DNA of 55,432 nucleotides from an uncultured Anaerolineae bacterium (GCA_903908605.1 CAIVSQ010000011.1:1-55432), one strand, 5' to 3'; counted from the stretch's first letter, positions 1-13,107 are shown. Translations and numbers: made by a program. The notes: generated from the letters alone by a model not told the origin.

Positions 1-626
1 GCGATTGATTTCATATCGATATCGCCATTGCGACCGAACTTGCGCGGGTTTTTACCAACCAGGGGCAAGAGGCTCACAACCATCCGGAGGAAAAGGCGCG
101 GGAAAGTGTGAAAATACAACTTTTGCGGTTGGTAGGGTTCACCGGCTTCAGGGTGGAAGCTGGGGTCGGCGGACTTTTCAAAGGCCAGGACCGTGGCGTT
201 ATGGATGTGAATATGGTCGGGATGGCGGTACCCACCGATGGGGTCAAAGGTCAGGACGATGTCTGGTTTGAGAGAACGCAAGTGAGCAACCACCTTGGCT
301 GCCACTTCATCCAACGGGTGGGCCACTTGAGCATCGGGGTGTTGGTTGTCGGGCGAACCTGGCATACCAGAATCACGGTAATCCAGGAAGAATACATTTT
401 TGAGGCCCAGGTGGCCGGCGGCACAGCGCAGTTCACCCTCGCGCAGCTCGGCTATCGAAGAAAAACCTTCCATGAGTTTTGGGTCAACATCGCCTACCTC
501 GCCGCGGGTGGCGCAGACCAGGTAAACATCGCAGCCCTTTTGGGCGTAGAGTGCCAGGGTACCACCCATGCCAAAGGATTCATCGTCGGGGTGGGCCAGC
601 ACGGACAAAATAACGGGTTGTTTCAC
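1..626 (-). CDS. PIG-L (LmbE-like) family deacetylase, partial
   Basis: Zinc-dependent N-acetylglucosaminyl-type deacetylase family; the true substrate is unknown (sugar conjugates or thiol precursors such as GlcNAc-malate in relatives). The start is GTG at 624-626 with an AGGAG ribosome binding site 6 bases upstream. The protein opens with the family metal motif AHPDDE at residues 11-16, followed by a GGTLALYA-type helix and, further on, an RHPDH motif that supplies another zinc ligand. About 208 codons are visible; the C-terminus lies beyond the left edge of the window. It follows the sensor kinase gene on the same strand after about 70 bases but has its own candidate promoter. The family call is firm; the substrate is not. 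Confidence 0.9.
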   Translation of the reverse strand, partial: MKQPVILSVLAHPDDESFGMGGTLALYAQKGCDVYLVCATRGEVGDVDPKLMEGFSSIAELREGELRCAAGHLGLKNVFFLDYRDSGMPGSPDNQHPDAQVAHPLDEVAAKVVAHLRSLKPDIVLTFDPIGGYRHPDHIHIHNATVLAFEKSADPSFHPEAGEPYQPQKLYFHTFPRLFLRMVVSLLPLVGKNPRKFGRNGDIDMKSI

Positions 627-668
627 AGAAGCTCCTGAATAAGGTGAAATTCGTCCTTGAAAAAAAAT

Positions 669-697
669 ATTGTAACACAGCCAGACTGGCCTCGCAC
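669..697 (-). promoter_or_regulatory. Candidate promoter of the PIG-L gene
   Basis: On the minus strand an extended -10 (TGT then TACAAT, hexamer at 669-674) lies about 40 bases before the GTG start. A poor -35 (3 of 6 matches, 692-697) is present at 17-base spacing. It suggests the deacetylase can be expressed apart from the kinase gene upstream. Confidence 0.35.
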
Positions 698-2175
698 TAA
701 CTTCCGTAAGGCGCGGCGGAGCGTTCCATTTTGCGCATGGTGCTTTCCAGCGGCAGGCGTATGTCGACGATTACACCGGTTTCATTAATGCGGTTGCGCA
801 GGTTAATGGTTCCACCAGCCTTCCACACCAGGCTTGCCACCATGGGGAAGCCCAGCCCCAGCCCGGGAATTTCGCCGGTGAAATCTTTTTCACCCTGGAA
901 ATAGGGCAACCAGGCCCACTGCAGCTGTTCCACCGAGAGGTTTTGGCCATTGTCTGAGATGCGGAGCTGAATGAACTCATCCTCCAGGCTCGCGACTGAA
1001 ATTTCGATGCAGGGTTGGTGGCTGGGATGAAATTTGCGCGAATTATCAAACAGCTCATGCAGGATCATTTCCATTGCCTCGGGGGTGATGGAAAGTGTGA
1101 CAGCCTGCAAATCGGCGGGCATGGAGAAAATGATGTCGCTCAGGTTGAGGGTCAGGCAGGTGGTCTTGATCATCTCTGGAATTTCTTTGAGGCTCAAGGG
1201 CTTGCCCAGGTTGAGTGCCAGCGGCGCATCGATATAGGTCAGGATGGAGCGGATTTCTTCGGCCAGGCGGTTGGTGCCCTTGATGGCTGAAGCCAGCAGT
1301 GTTTTGATTTCTTCGGGGTCCATGCTCTCGGTCTGGGTTTTAAGCACCGACATGCTCATCATTAACATGGACATGGGGGTGCGCAGCTTGTGCGTGACAA
1401 CCGTGTGAAAGCGGCGCATATCCTGGTAGATGGACATGCGTTCAGTGACATCACGCAGCCGGACCAGGCGCATATATTCGACTCCCTGGGGTGGGTCGAG
1501 GGCCTCGAGCACCACCCACACGGCGCGCGCCGTGGGGCTCTCCGGTTGGACCAGGAAACAGGGTGCCGGGTCTTCCTGCCAGGCCTGCCAGGCTTCGGCT
1601 GGTTGGGGGACGTAATGTCGCTCGACGACGTGTTTAAATGGCAGGCCAAAAAATTCCTCTGGCATGTTGAGCAGGTGCACGGCCATTTCGTTGGCGTAAT
1701 GGATGGTGCCAGACCGGTCGAGCATCAGGTAGCCCTCATGAGCGTGTTCCACCATCCATGAGAAGCGGTTTAAATCGGCCAGCAGGTAGCGGTCACGGTT
1801 GAAGCGACTCAGGCTGCGCAGGCGTGCCAAAATCTGCAAGCCATCCAGCGGTTTATCGAGGAAATCATCCACCCCGGCGCTCAGTCCCAGCGCGCGAATG
1901 TCGGTTTCTTCACGATCGATCAGCATGACGATCGCGATGCCATCCATGCCACGGTTGGCGCGCAGCCGCCGGCAGGTTTCAAATGCGTTGATGCCATCGC
2001 TGTTTTCCAGTAACAGGATGGATGGCAGCAGGTCGTTGGCCAGGCGCAGACTCTCTTCCGCGTTGGCGGAGGTCTCAAGGATAAAACCGGTGCCTGAGAG
2101 GGTCTCCTGCAGGATTTGGCGGGTGGCCATGTTTGAACTGATAAACAAGATGGTGGAATGGTTTTTTGAACTCAT
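697..2175 (-). CDS. Hybrid sensor histidine kinase with N-terminal pseudo-receiver
   Basis: Cytoplasmic signalling protein without membrane segments. Domain order (numbered from the GTG at 2178): receiver-like 8-125, PAS-like 138-245, HisKA dimerisation with phospho-acceptor His263 in HKLRTP, then HATPase_c with the N box (HELFDNSRKF), G1 box (DNGQ) and G2 box (GLGLG). The receiver is odd: the acidic pair after the first strand is replaced by SSN, and the phospho-acceptor Asp position reads Glu58 (LLLEN), while the conserved Lys109 remains. It is therefore unlikely to be phosphorylated. The start is GTG 2178 or ATG 2175; neither has a clear ribosome binding site. No response regulator gene is adjacent. 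Divergent from carAB. Confidence 0.88.
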   Translation of the reverse strand: MSSKNHSTILFISSNMATRQILQETLSGTGFILETSANAEESLRLANDLLPSILLLENSDGINAFETCRRLRANRGMDGIAIVMLIDREETDIRALGLSAGVDDFLDKPLDGLQILARLRSLSRFNRDRYLLADLNRFSWMVEHAHEGYLMLDRSGTIHYANEMAVHLLNMPEEFFGLPFKHVVERHYVPQPAEAWQAWQEDPAPCFLVQPESPTARAVWVVLEALDPPQGVEYMRLVRLRDVTERMSIYQDMRRFHTVVTHKLRTPMSMLMMSMSVLKTQTESMDPEEIKTLLASAIKGTNRLAEEIRSILTYIDAPLALNLGKPLSLKEIPEMIKTTCLTLNLSDIIFSMPADLQAVTLSITPEAMEMILHELFDNSRKFHPSHQPCIEISVASLEDEFIQLRISDNGQNLSVEQLQWAWLPYFQGEKDFTGEIPGLGLGFPMVASLVWKAGGTINLRNRINETGVIVDIRLPLESTMRKMERSAAPYGS

Positions 2176-2304
2176 CACGATACCATGGGTAGGTCAGGAC
2201 TGTCAGCATGTCAGGCAGTTGAGAGGTTGAGCGAGGATATTTTATTGTACTCTGCCTTTGACTGACTGGTGATGGGATGAATGGGTTATCTTTGAAAAAT
2301 TGTA

Positions 2305-2332
2305 TTGACAAATTTGTGGGCTGTGCTAAACT
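2305..2332 (+). promoter_or_regulatory. Promoter of carAB
   Basis: Consensus -35 TTGACA at 2305-2310, a 16-base spacer, and -10 TAAACT at 2327-2332 preceded by TGC (extended -10). Transcription would start near 2339, giving an untranslated leader of about 80 bases before carA. Confidence 0.7.
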
Positions 2333-2376
2333 TGCGCGAATATTTAATCAAGGTTGTCTAGTCTAGTTGCCTTTTG

Positions 2377-2406
2377 GCGGCCTTCCCGATGGAGGGTTGT
2401 TTTTTT
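2377..2406 (+). terminator. Candidate attenuator terminator in the carAB leader
   Basis: CCTTCC (2381-2386), loop CGAT, GGAGGG (2391-2396) form a 6-bp hairpin, extendable by G-U and C-G pairs to 2377/2400. A run of T follows to 2406. It sits between the promoter and the carA ribosome binding site (AAGGAGG, 2409-2415), so read-through would set carAB expression. No PyrR-type binding loop was recognised. Confidence 0.45.
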
Positions 2407-2421
2407 GTAAGGAGGTTCACT

Positions 2422-3571
2422 GTGCAACAGGTCGATCCCGCAGTGCTTGTTCTTGAAGATGGTTCGGTTTATCCGGGGTTGGGGTTTGGTGCCCGCGCGG
2501 ATGCTGTTTTTGAGTTGGTTTTTAACACCAGCATGACCGGTTACCAGGAGATCATCTCCGACCCGTCCTATCGTGGACAGGGCGTGCTTTTCACTGTCCC
2601 ACATATTGGCAATGTGGGCATCAATCCTGAGGATAACGAGGCCGGCAAACCACAGGTTTCGGCAGTTGTGATTCGTGCTCTCAGTCCGATGGTCTCTAAT
2701 TGGCGTTCTAGCCTGGACCTGCCCAGCTGGTTGGCCCAACACGCCGTGCCGGGCATCAGCGGGGTGGACACACGTGCCCTGACGCGCAAATTGCGTGAGA
2801 TCGGTACGCTCAAGGCTGCCATCTCGACCATGGGCACAGCGCCCGAAGTGCTGATTGAAATGGCACAGTCCTGGCCAGGCCTGGATGGGCGTGACATGGT
2901 ACGCGAGGTGACCTGCGCGGAGCAGTTCGAGTGGAATGGCGACGCTGGTGACCACTGGCTGCCTGCTGCCCGGCCTGGTTTTTCTCCGCGTGTAGTGCTG
3001 ATCGATTATGGCGCCAAGCGTAACATCCTGCGGCACCTGGCTTCGCACGGCGCGCGCGTTACGGTCGTGCCGGCTTTCACCTCAGCGGCCGCGATCCTGG
3101 ACATGCACCCGGATGGGGTCATGCTTTCGAATGGCCCAGGTGACCCGGCTGGTTTGCCACAGGCCATCGAAACTGTGCGCAGCCTGATCGCCGCCAACCT
3201 GCCATTGTTTGGCATTTGCCTGGGGCACCAGTTGATTGGGTTGGCCCTGGGCGGGAAAACTGCGCGGCTAAAATTTGGACACCATGGTGGCAATCATCCT
3301 GTTCAGGACTTGCGCAGCGGGCGCGTGTATATAACCGCCCAAAATCATAACTATATGGTCGAGCCTGCTTCGTTGGACCCGGCCGAGGTTGAAGTTACAC
3401 ACCTATCACTCAATGACGGTTCGTTGGAAGGCTTGCGCCTGAAGCATAAACCGGTGTATTGTGTTCAGTTCCACCCCGAATCTGCACCTGGGCCGCACGA
3501 TGCCCACGAAATTTTTGATCCTTTTATGAGTTTGCTGGCACAGGCAGGGGATTCTTCCAGTGAGGTGGCCG

Positions 3572-3582
<11 letters not shown>
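2422..3582 (+). CDS. carA: Carbamoyl-phosphate synthase small (glutaminase) subunit
   Basis: Hydrolyses glutamine and channels ammonia to CarB for carbamoyl phosphate, feeding pyrimidine and arginine synthesis. The N-terminal CarA-specific domain ([17 protein letters not shown]) is followed by a class I glutamine amidotransferase domain with the triad Cys266 (GICLGHQ), His351 and Glu353 (FHPE). GTG at 2422 is chosen because AAGGAGG ends 6 bases before it; the longer frame opening at 2374 would start inside the leader hairpin. 386 residues, normal for the family. The end overlaps the carB start by 11 bases, indicating translational coupling. Confidence 0.96.
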
Positions 3583-6802
<3,220 letters not shown>

Positions 6803-6811
6803 ATCCCGTTA

Positions 6812-7822
6812 TTAAGAATCTCGTTTAAGCAGGCGGTCGGTCAGGTCCATCAGGAGCTGGCCGGCTTCGCCTTGCGGGTCGGCCTCGCGCAGGCTGTTGG
6901 TGGCCATATCGGTCATCTGCCGGGCGGTATCATGCGTGTAAGCGTAAGCCCCCTCGCTGGCCAGCAGGCCGGCCAAATCGGCTACTTCGGAAGGTTGTAT
7001 CGGACCTTGGGCCCAACGCGCGGCGAAACGGCCTTTTTTGCCCAATCCGGCCAGCACTGGCAGGGTGTTCTTGCCTTCCAGCAGGTCGCTGGCGGCTGAC
7101 TTGCCGGTGACGGATTCATCGCCCCAGATTCCGAGGATATCATCCTGGACCTGGAAGGCCAGGCCCAGGTATTGACCGTAAGCGCGGTAGGCCTCGCGGG
7201 TGGACTGATCTGCGCCGCCAAGCAGTGCACCCAGTTCATTGCAACCGGAGAGCAAGGCAGCGGTTTTCCCGCCGATCATTGGCCAGTAATCCTCCACACC
7301 CAGATCGGCACGTTTTTCATACGAGATGTCCAGGAACTGCCCACGGGTCAGGTCCAGGCAGGTGTTTTGTAGGATGCGCATGGCGTCCACGACGGTTTCG
7401 GCCGGGTAGCTGCTTGCCAGGTCTGTCATTGCCAGGTTGGCCACCACGAACAAGCCATCGCCGGCATTGATGGCCTGCGGCATGCCCCACTTTATCCACA
7501 CGGTCGTCCGGCCGCGGCGTTTTTCCGATTTATCCTGGATATCGTCGTGAACCAGGGAGAAATTGTGGACCAGTTCCACCGCGGCGGCGGCGGGTAGGGC
7601 TGTTTGCCAGTCTGGCTTGCCGCAGGCAGCGGCGGTCAGCAGCAGCATGAGGGGGCGAATACGTTTGCCAGTGGCATCAGGTCCTGCGCCATCCCCGGTC
7701 CAGCCCATGTGATAGGTCAGCATATCGTGATAAACGCGGGTACGCGGCACATCCAGGCGTGCAACCTGTTTTTGGAGTTCGGCTTCGATTGCCGGGAGCA
7801 TTTCATTGAGCAGGTCGGTCAT
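6812..7822 (-). CDS. Polyprenyl (geranylgeranyl-type) diphosphate synthase
   Basis: Trans-prenyltransferase that condenses isopentenyl diphosphate onto an allylic primer. The first aspartate-rich motif is DDIQD at residues 93-97 with the following KRRGR; the second is reduced to DDILG, a common variant. GKRIRPLML matches the family substrate-binding segment. 336 residues. It lies 23 bases downstream of fni on the same strand, so the pair probably supplies C15-C20 precursors for carotenoids, quinones or lipid carriers. The chain length cannot be fixed from sequence alone. The ribosome binding site AGGTG lies 5-6 bases before the ATG. A second prenyl synthase is at 44994. Confidence 0.9.
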   Translation of the reverse strand: MTDLLNEMLPAIEAELQKQVARLDVPRTRVYHDMLTYHMGWTGDGAGPDATGKRIRPLMLLLTAAACGKPDWQTALPAAAAVELVHNFSLVHDDIQDKSEKRRGRTTVWIKWGMPQAINAGDGLFVVANLAMTDLASSYPAETVVDAMRILQNTCLDLTRGQFLDISYEKRADLGVEDYWPMIGGKTAALLSGCNELGALLGGADQSTREAYRAYGQYLGLAFQVQDDILGIWGDESVTGKSAASDLLEGKNTLPVLAGLGKKGRFAARWAQGPIQPSEVADLAGLLASEGAYAYTHDTARQMTDMATNSLREADPQGEAGQLLMDLTDRLLKRDS

Positions 7823-7845
7823 GGTTTCACCTAGTTTTGGATTGG

Positions 7846-8874
7846 TTATGAATATTTTAGTTCAAGTAAACGCAGTGCGTTGATATCACCCGCGCCGGCC
7901 GAAAACATGCTGACCTGCAGTTGGCGGCGGGTCAGCTGCATTAATTGCACTGTCTCTTCGGTCGAGATGGCGGCCGCTTTAAGGAACTGCCCGGCCATGC
8001 CACCCAGTCGCGCGCCAAGTGCCAGGCATTTGGCGATATCCAACCCGTCGCGCAGGCCACCGCTGGCGAAAATGGGCAGGTCCGGAGCCGCAGTTTTTAC
8101 ATTCAGGATCGATTCTGCTGTGGGGATGCCCCAGCCTACGAAGCTGGCTGCCAGGTTGCGCAAAAACTCATCCGGTGCACGGTGCATCTCCACCTGTGAC
8201 CAGCTGGTTCCGCCCGCGCCGGCCACGTCGATGGCCGCCACCCCGCAGTCTGCCAGGCGTTTGGCGCTTTGGGCCGAAATACCCCAACCAACCTCTTTGG
8301 CGATGACCGGTACCGGCAGCGCTTTGCAAACTGCCTCGATTTTGCCCGCCAGGTTTTTCCAGTTGGTGTCGCCACCTGCCTGCACGGCTTCCTGCAGCGG
8401 GTTGAGGTGCAGGTACAAACCGTCGGCTTCGATCATTTCCACCGCGCGTATGCATTCATCCAGACCATAGCGGTAATTGAGCTGCACGGCACCCAGGTTG
8501 GCAAACAGCAGGATGCCCGGTGCCACCTTGCGCACCTGGAAGGAACCGGCCTGCTCCGGGTGTTCGATGGCCGCCCGCTGGCTGCCAACGCCCATCGCGA
8601 ACCCGCATTCCTGGGCCGCCTCGGCCAGGCGATAATTGATCACACCCGCGTCGGCTGTCCCACCGGTCATGGAGGAAACCAGGACGGGAGCGTTGAGTTC
8701 TTTGCCAAACACGGTTAGGCGGGTATCGACTTCGTCCAGGTCCAGTTCGGGCAGGGCCTGGTGGATGAAGTGGATTTTCTCCAAACCGGTGGTCAGGGAG
8801 GAGCGTACATCCTGTTCCAAGTTGATCTTTATGTGATCGTTTTTTCGTGTGGTAATAGGCGCAACTTTTGACAT
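7846..8874 (-). CDS. fni: Type 2 isopentenyl-diphosphate delta-isomerase
   Basis: FMN- and NADPH-dependent interconversion of isopentenyl and dimethylallyl diphosphate. Family motifs seen in order: RKNDHI near the N-terminus, [38 protein letters not shown] and the glycine-rich ASGGLRDG phosphate/FMN loop. ATG 8874 gives 342 residues, the family norm. The frame continues to 8973, but that extension would overlap the start of the divergent acpP gene and carries no family sequence. A second in-frame ATG at 8907 is possible. First gene of a two-gene operon with the prenyl synthase. Confidence 0.94.
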   Translation of the reverse strand: MSKVAPITTRKNDHIKINLEQDVRSSLTTGLEKIHFIHQALPELDLDEVDTRLTVFGKELNAPVLVSSMTGGTADAGVINYRLAEAAQECGFAMGVGSQRAAIEHPEQAGSFQVRKVAPGILLFANLGAVQLNYRYGLDECIRAVEMIEADGLYLHLNPLQEAVQAGGDTNWKNLAGKIEAVCKALPVPVIAKEVGWGISAQSAKRLADCGVAAIDVAGAGGTSWSQVEMHRAPDEFLRNLAASFVGWGIPTAESILNVKTAAPDLPIFASGGLRDGLDIAKCLALGARLGGMAGQFLKAAAISTEETVQLMQLTRRQLQVSMFSAGAGDINALRLLELKYS

Positions 8875-8909
8875 AGTACCGTGTTCCTGTGTATTGATAT
8901 GACGCATGG

Positions 8910-8918
8910 TGGTAAAAT
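8910..8918 (+). promoter_or_regulatory. Candidate extended -10 for acpP
   Basis: TGG followed by TAAAAT at 8913-8918, about 48 bases before the acpP ATG. No good -35 is visible at the right distance, so this rests on the extended -10 alone. Confidence 0.35.
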
Positions 8919-8966
8919 CACCGTTGCACCAATAAATATTAAAAATAATTCCCAACGGAGGAAAAT

Positions 8967-9200
8967 ATGGCAAGTACTTATGATGATATCAAGGCAATTA
9001 TCGTCGATTTGCTCGGCGCTGAGGAAAGCAAGATCACGATGGAAGCTAACTTCCGAGATGACCTGGAAGCTGACTCTCTCGACCTGGTCGAATTGATCAT
9101 GGCTTTTGAAGACAAGTTCGGCGCTGAAATCTCAGACGACGATGCCCAGAAGATCACGACCGTTGGCGAAGCTGTTCGCTATATCGACAGCCACCGCTAA
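8967..9200 (+). CDS. acpP: Acyl carrier protein
   Basis: Small acidic carrier that holds growing acyl chains on a 4'-phosphopantetheine arm. 77 residues, with the attachment site Ser37 in [10 protein letters not shown] and the usual acidic helix II (EDKFG). A strong ribosome binding site GGAGG lies 6-7 bases before the ATG. It stands alone here, without the fab genes that often flank it, between a divergent isoprenoid operon and a strong terminator. It is therefore a monocistronic unit. AcpP of fatty-acid synthesis is more likely than a polyketide carrier because no synthase lies nearby. Confidence 0.95.
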   Translation: MASTYDDIKAIIVDLLGAEESKITMEANFRDDLEADSLDLVELIMAFEDKFGAEISDDDAQKITTVGEAVRYIDSHR

Positions 9201-9218
9201 GTCAACTTTTCACCATTA

Positions 9219-9263
9219 TACAGGATGGGCAGGTCATTGACCTGCCCATCCTGTATTTTATTA
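9219..9263 (+). terminator. Intrinsic terminator after acpP
   Basis: A perfect 18-base inverted repeat (9219-9236 with 9238-9255, GC-rich core CAGGATGGGCAGGTCA) followed by a T-rich run, starting 19 bases after the acpP stop. Confidence 0.9.
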
Positions 9264-9304
9264 ACATACAATTTCCAAACTGCTTCCCAGCGGGTGTGGG
9301 GAAG

Positions 9305-9331
9305 AAAAACCCGGGCGCATTAGCGCCCGGG
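9305..9331 (-). terminator. Intrinsic terminator of sucCD
   Basis: On the minus strand CCCGGGCGC, loop TAAT, GCGCCCGGG, then TTTTT, starting 7 bases beyond the sucD stop. Confidence 0.92.
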
Positions 9332-9337
9332 AGATTT

Positions 9338-10194
<857 letters not shown>

Positions 10195-10198
<4 letters not shown>

Positions 10199-11337
10199 GA
10201 CTGGACTCCTTTCGCCGCGTTGACAGCTTTCTGAGCGGCGTCAGCCAGGGTTTCGGCGGTAATCATGTTGGCATCAGCCAACATGGCGCGCCCTTCCTTG
10301 GCGTTGGTTCCCACCAGGCGCACAACCATCGGCACCTTGGGTTTCACTTCTGCCATCGCGATCAAAATACCTTTGGCAACTTCGTCACAACGTGTGATGC
10401 CGCCAAAGATGTTGAAGAGGATGGCTTTGACGTTCGGGTCGCTCAGGATGATGCGCATGGCGGCAGAAACTTTGTCTGCACCAGCGCCACCGCCGATATC
10501 CAGGAAGTTGGCCGGGTCACCGCCGAACAGCTTGAGGATGTCCATCGAAGCCATCGCCAGACCAGCGCCGTTGACCATGCAGCCAATGTTGCCATCCAAC
10601 TTGATGAAGGTCAGTCCATACTTGCGGGCTTCCACTTCGGAGGGGGCGTCTTCATCCGTGTCACGCATCTCAGAGAGCTCGGGGTGACGGAAGAGGGCGT
10701 TGTCATCGATCAGCATTTTGCCGTCAAGCGCCTTGAGTTTCTTATCCTTGCCAATGATCAACGGGTTGATTTCGGCCAGGGTGGCATCATGGTCGTTGTA
10801 GACCTGCCAGAGGGCTTTGAGGATTTCGCCAAATTGCTTCCAATGTTCACGCGGTAAGTCGATACCGGCGGCGATGTCACGCGCATGATAATCCTTAATG
10901 CCGATCAATGGATTAATGTGCATCTTGACGATCTTATCGGGGTCAGTCTTGGCGACTTCTTCGATTTCGACGCCACCGGCCGATGAAGCCATGATTACAG
11001 GCTTCTTGAATGCGCGATCGTTGGTGATGCCGAGGTAAATTTCCTGCTCGATGGCGGCAGCTTCATCCACGAGCACTTTTCGAACCGGTAGACCCTTGAT
11101 TTCCATGGACAGGATCTGAGTGGCGAACGCTTCCGCTTCCGCCGGGTCATTGGCCACCTTGATGCCGCCGGCCTTGCCTCGGCCACCGACCAGCACCTGT
11201 GACTTGATGACGACGCGACCGCCCAGCTCTTCAGCGATTTGTCTCGCCTCGACTGCGGTGGACGCGACCCTCCCTTTTGGGATCGGAATCCCATAGCGGG
11301 AGAAAATCTGTTTTGATTGGTATTCGTGGAGTTTCAT
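10195..11337 (-). CDS. sucC: Succinyl-CoA synthetase beta subunit
   Basis: Nucleotide-binding subunit of succinyl-CoA ligase. It begins [12 protein letters not shown], typical of the family. The ATP-grasp domain includes GGRGKAGGI. The C-terminal flavodoxin-like ligase domain has [14 protein letters not shown] and a GTN-type nucleotide/CoA segment. 380 residues. First gene of the sucC-sucD operon; GGGAG lies about 10 bases before the start. Confidence 0.96.
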
Positions 11338-11389
11338 GCGGGTTGTCTCCCTGTTAAATTATGGGCATTACACCCTTGGGTACTTGGCG

Positions 11390-11398
11390 ATTATACCA
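11390..11398 (-). promoter_or_regulatory. Extended -10 promoter element of sucCD
   Basis: On the minus strand TGG followed by a perfect TATAAT (hexamer at 11390-11395), about 52 bases before the sucC start. The -35 at 17-base spacing is poor. Confidence 0.5.
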
Positions 11399-11505
11399 TC
11401 TCGTTAACTTTAACATTCGGGCATGTGCCCTGTTTTTGCAATTTCAAGTTGGAATCATCAAATTTTGCTGATCGGTATGCCAAAAAATTGGCAGTTCTCG
11501 CCCGC

Positions 11506-11532
11506 TTGTCGTGCTTTTTGAAATGATATACT
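11506..11532 (+). promoter_or_regulatory. Candidate promoter giving a leaderless mRNA for the gene at 11542
   Basis: TTGTCG at 11506-11511, a short 15-base spacer and TATACT at 11527-11532. Only 9 bases separate the -10 from the ATG at 11542 and there is no Shine-Dalgarno, so the transcript would begin almost at the start codon. Confidence 0.4.
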
Positions 11533-11541
11533 GGCCTTATT

Positions 11542-13065
11542 ATGGCTCATTTTTTGTCTAAACTCCGCTCCAATTTTAACTCGCCTGGCACCCAAAGACC
11601 GGGTGGCTTGCGCCTGGAACATTTGTGGGCGGTCATCGTGCTGGCATCTATTTTTGTAATGGTCAACACTCACCCGATCCGCCCGCATGATTTCTGGTTT
11701 CACCTGGCGTATGGACGGATTATTGCTGAAACGCACAGCCTGCCGCTGGCAGATCGCTTCTCCTTTAGCATGGCGGGCCAGCCTTATGAGTCTGAGGCTG
11801 GCTATTGGTTGGCACAATTGGGCATGTTTGCACTGTTTCGCCTGGGTGGCCCGCAAGGAACCATCCTGGTTTTTAGCCTGTTGGTCACGGCCGCTTATGG
11901 GTTGCTGTTGTTAATGTGCCGCATGGCCGGGGTTGGCTGGCGGGCGGCAGCGGCGGGTGTCTTGTTTGCCGCTGTGTTGGGTTCTTCCAATTGGAATATC
12001 CGCCCTCAGCTGCTGGCTTTTCCCCTTTCGGCCCTCAGCCTGTGGTTGTTGGAGAAAATAAAGACGGGGACGCATCCCTGGCGCTGGGGTCTGGCGCTTA
12101 TGGTTTGCATGGCGGCCTGGGTAAATATTCACGGCACCTACTTTGTCCCATTGGCGGTGCTGGCTTTCCGGGGCTTGGAGGCTGTCCTGCGCGCCCTGCA
12201 TGAACGTGATTACGCCCCCATGAAACCGTTGATGATTTCGTTGGTTTTTATGCTGGCAGGCTTGTTGCTCAACCCGCGTGGTCTGGCCTTGCCGTTTTAT
12301 TTTGCGCGCATGGCTCAGTCTGGCCCGGTTCAGCAATTGGTGGGTGAGTGGCAGCCGCCTGTCTTGCAAAGCCTGGATGGCGCAACATTTTTTGCTTTGC
12401 TGGGTCTTTCGATCATCCTGTTGATCTTTGCACGTCGAGGTGTTGGTCTGGCGGAGCTGTTGGGTTTCCTGTTCTTTGGTTTCATGGCCCTGCGCTACCA
12501 GCGAGCGATCGCCTGGTTTGGCATTACCCAGGCCGGGCTGGTGGCGCTTTCGATCGACCGGATTCTTGCCCGTTCTGCGAGCGCGCGGCCAGGGGTGGAA
12601 AACCGGCGTTTGAACGCCCTGGTGCTGGGGCTGCAGGTCTGCCTGGCGCTGGCTTCGCTGCCCTGGCTGCGGGCTTATTGGCCACTGGTGCCTGCCAAAA
12701 AAGATATCTATGCGCGCGAGACGCCCATCCTGGCGGTCGCCAACTTGCAGGTTGTGCTGCCGGCTGGAAACGTGTACAGCGAGCTGGGGTTCAGCGGGTA
12801 TATCAGCTGGGCCGGCGACACTCGCTACAAGATTTTCGTCGACCCGCGCTTTGAATTTTTTCCCCCCGTGCTCTGGCAGGAGTACCTGCAAATTAACAGG
12901 GCTGTCCCTGGTTGGCAATCCCTGTTGGATGGCTACAATGTACAGGCATTGGTGCTTTCGCCGCATGTGCAACCCGACCTGATCCGAGCTGCGCTGAATT
13001 CACCCGCCTGGCAGCATGTCCCCGGGGATGATATTGCCGAGCTGTTTATCCGCAGTGCACCATAA
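11542..13065 (+). CDS. Polytopic membrane protein of GT-C-like type
   Basis: Not recognised as a named enzyme. 507 residues with a first membrane segment near residues 29-43, then an extracytoplasmic loop with HDFWFHLAYGR and PLADRFSF. This pattern (acidic and aromatic residues plus a downstream D-x-FS) is shared by a widespread family of GT-C-fold-like membrane proteins. About ten further hydrophobic segments follow. The C-terminal part (YISWAGDTRYKIFVDPRFEF, then EYL) looks like the soluble tail typical of that family. It may act in lipid-linked sugar transfer at the envelope, but no catalytic residue is proven. It faces the Agl23-like gene across a shared terminator. Confidence 0.75.
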   Translation: MAHFLSKLRSNFNSPGTQRPGGLRLEHLWAVIVLASIFVMVNTHPIRPHDFWFHLAYGRIIAETHSLPLADRFSFSMAGQPYESEAGYWLAQLGMFALFRLGGPQGTILVFSLLVTAAYGLLLLMCRMAGVGWRAAAAGVLFAAVLGSSNWNIRPQLLAFPLSALSLWLLEKIKTGTHPWRWGLALMVCMAAWVNIHGTYFVPLAVLAFRGLEAVLRALHERDYAPMKPLMISLVFMLAGLLLNPRGLALPFYFARMAQSGPVQQLVGEWQPPVLQSLDGATFFALLGLSIILLIFARRGVGLAELLGFLFFGFMALRYQRAIAWFGITQAGLVALSIDRILARSASARPGVENRRLNALVLGLQVCLALASLPWLRAYWPLVPAKKDIYARETPILAVANLQVVLPAGNVYSELGFSGYISWAGDTRYKIFVDPRFEFFPPVLWQEYLQINRAVPGWQSLLDGYNVQALVLSPHVQPDLIRAALNSPAWQHVPGDDIAELFIRSAP

Positions 13066-13068
13066 TAG

Positions 13069-13107
13069 AAAACACCGGGAGGCCTTTGTGGGCCGTCCCG
13101 GTGTTTT
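13069..13107. terminator. Bidirectional intrinsic terminator
   Basis: The stem AAAACACCGGGA-GGCC (13069-13084) pairs with GGCC-G-TCCCGGTGTTTT (13091-13107), leaving a T run on either strand. It serves the two convergent membrane-protein genes. Confidence 0.88.

Noticed and set aside
108-638. 176-codon plus-strand open frame at the left edge
   Set aside because: Opposite strand of the PIG-L deacetylase, whose motifs AHPDDE and RHPDH are unambiguous.
2344-3048. 234-codon minus-strand open frame opposite carA
   Set aside because: Antisense to carA, no motif and no start signals.
8875-8973. N-terminal extension of fni to 8973
   Set aside because: Would overlap the start of the divergent acpP gene and adds residues not found in the family.
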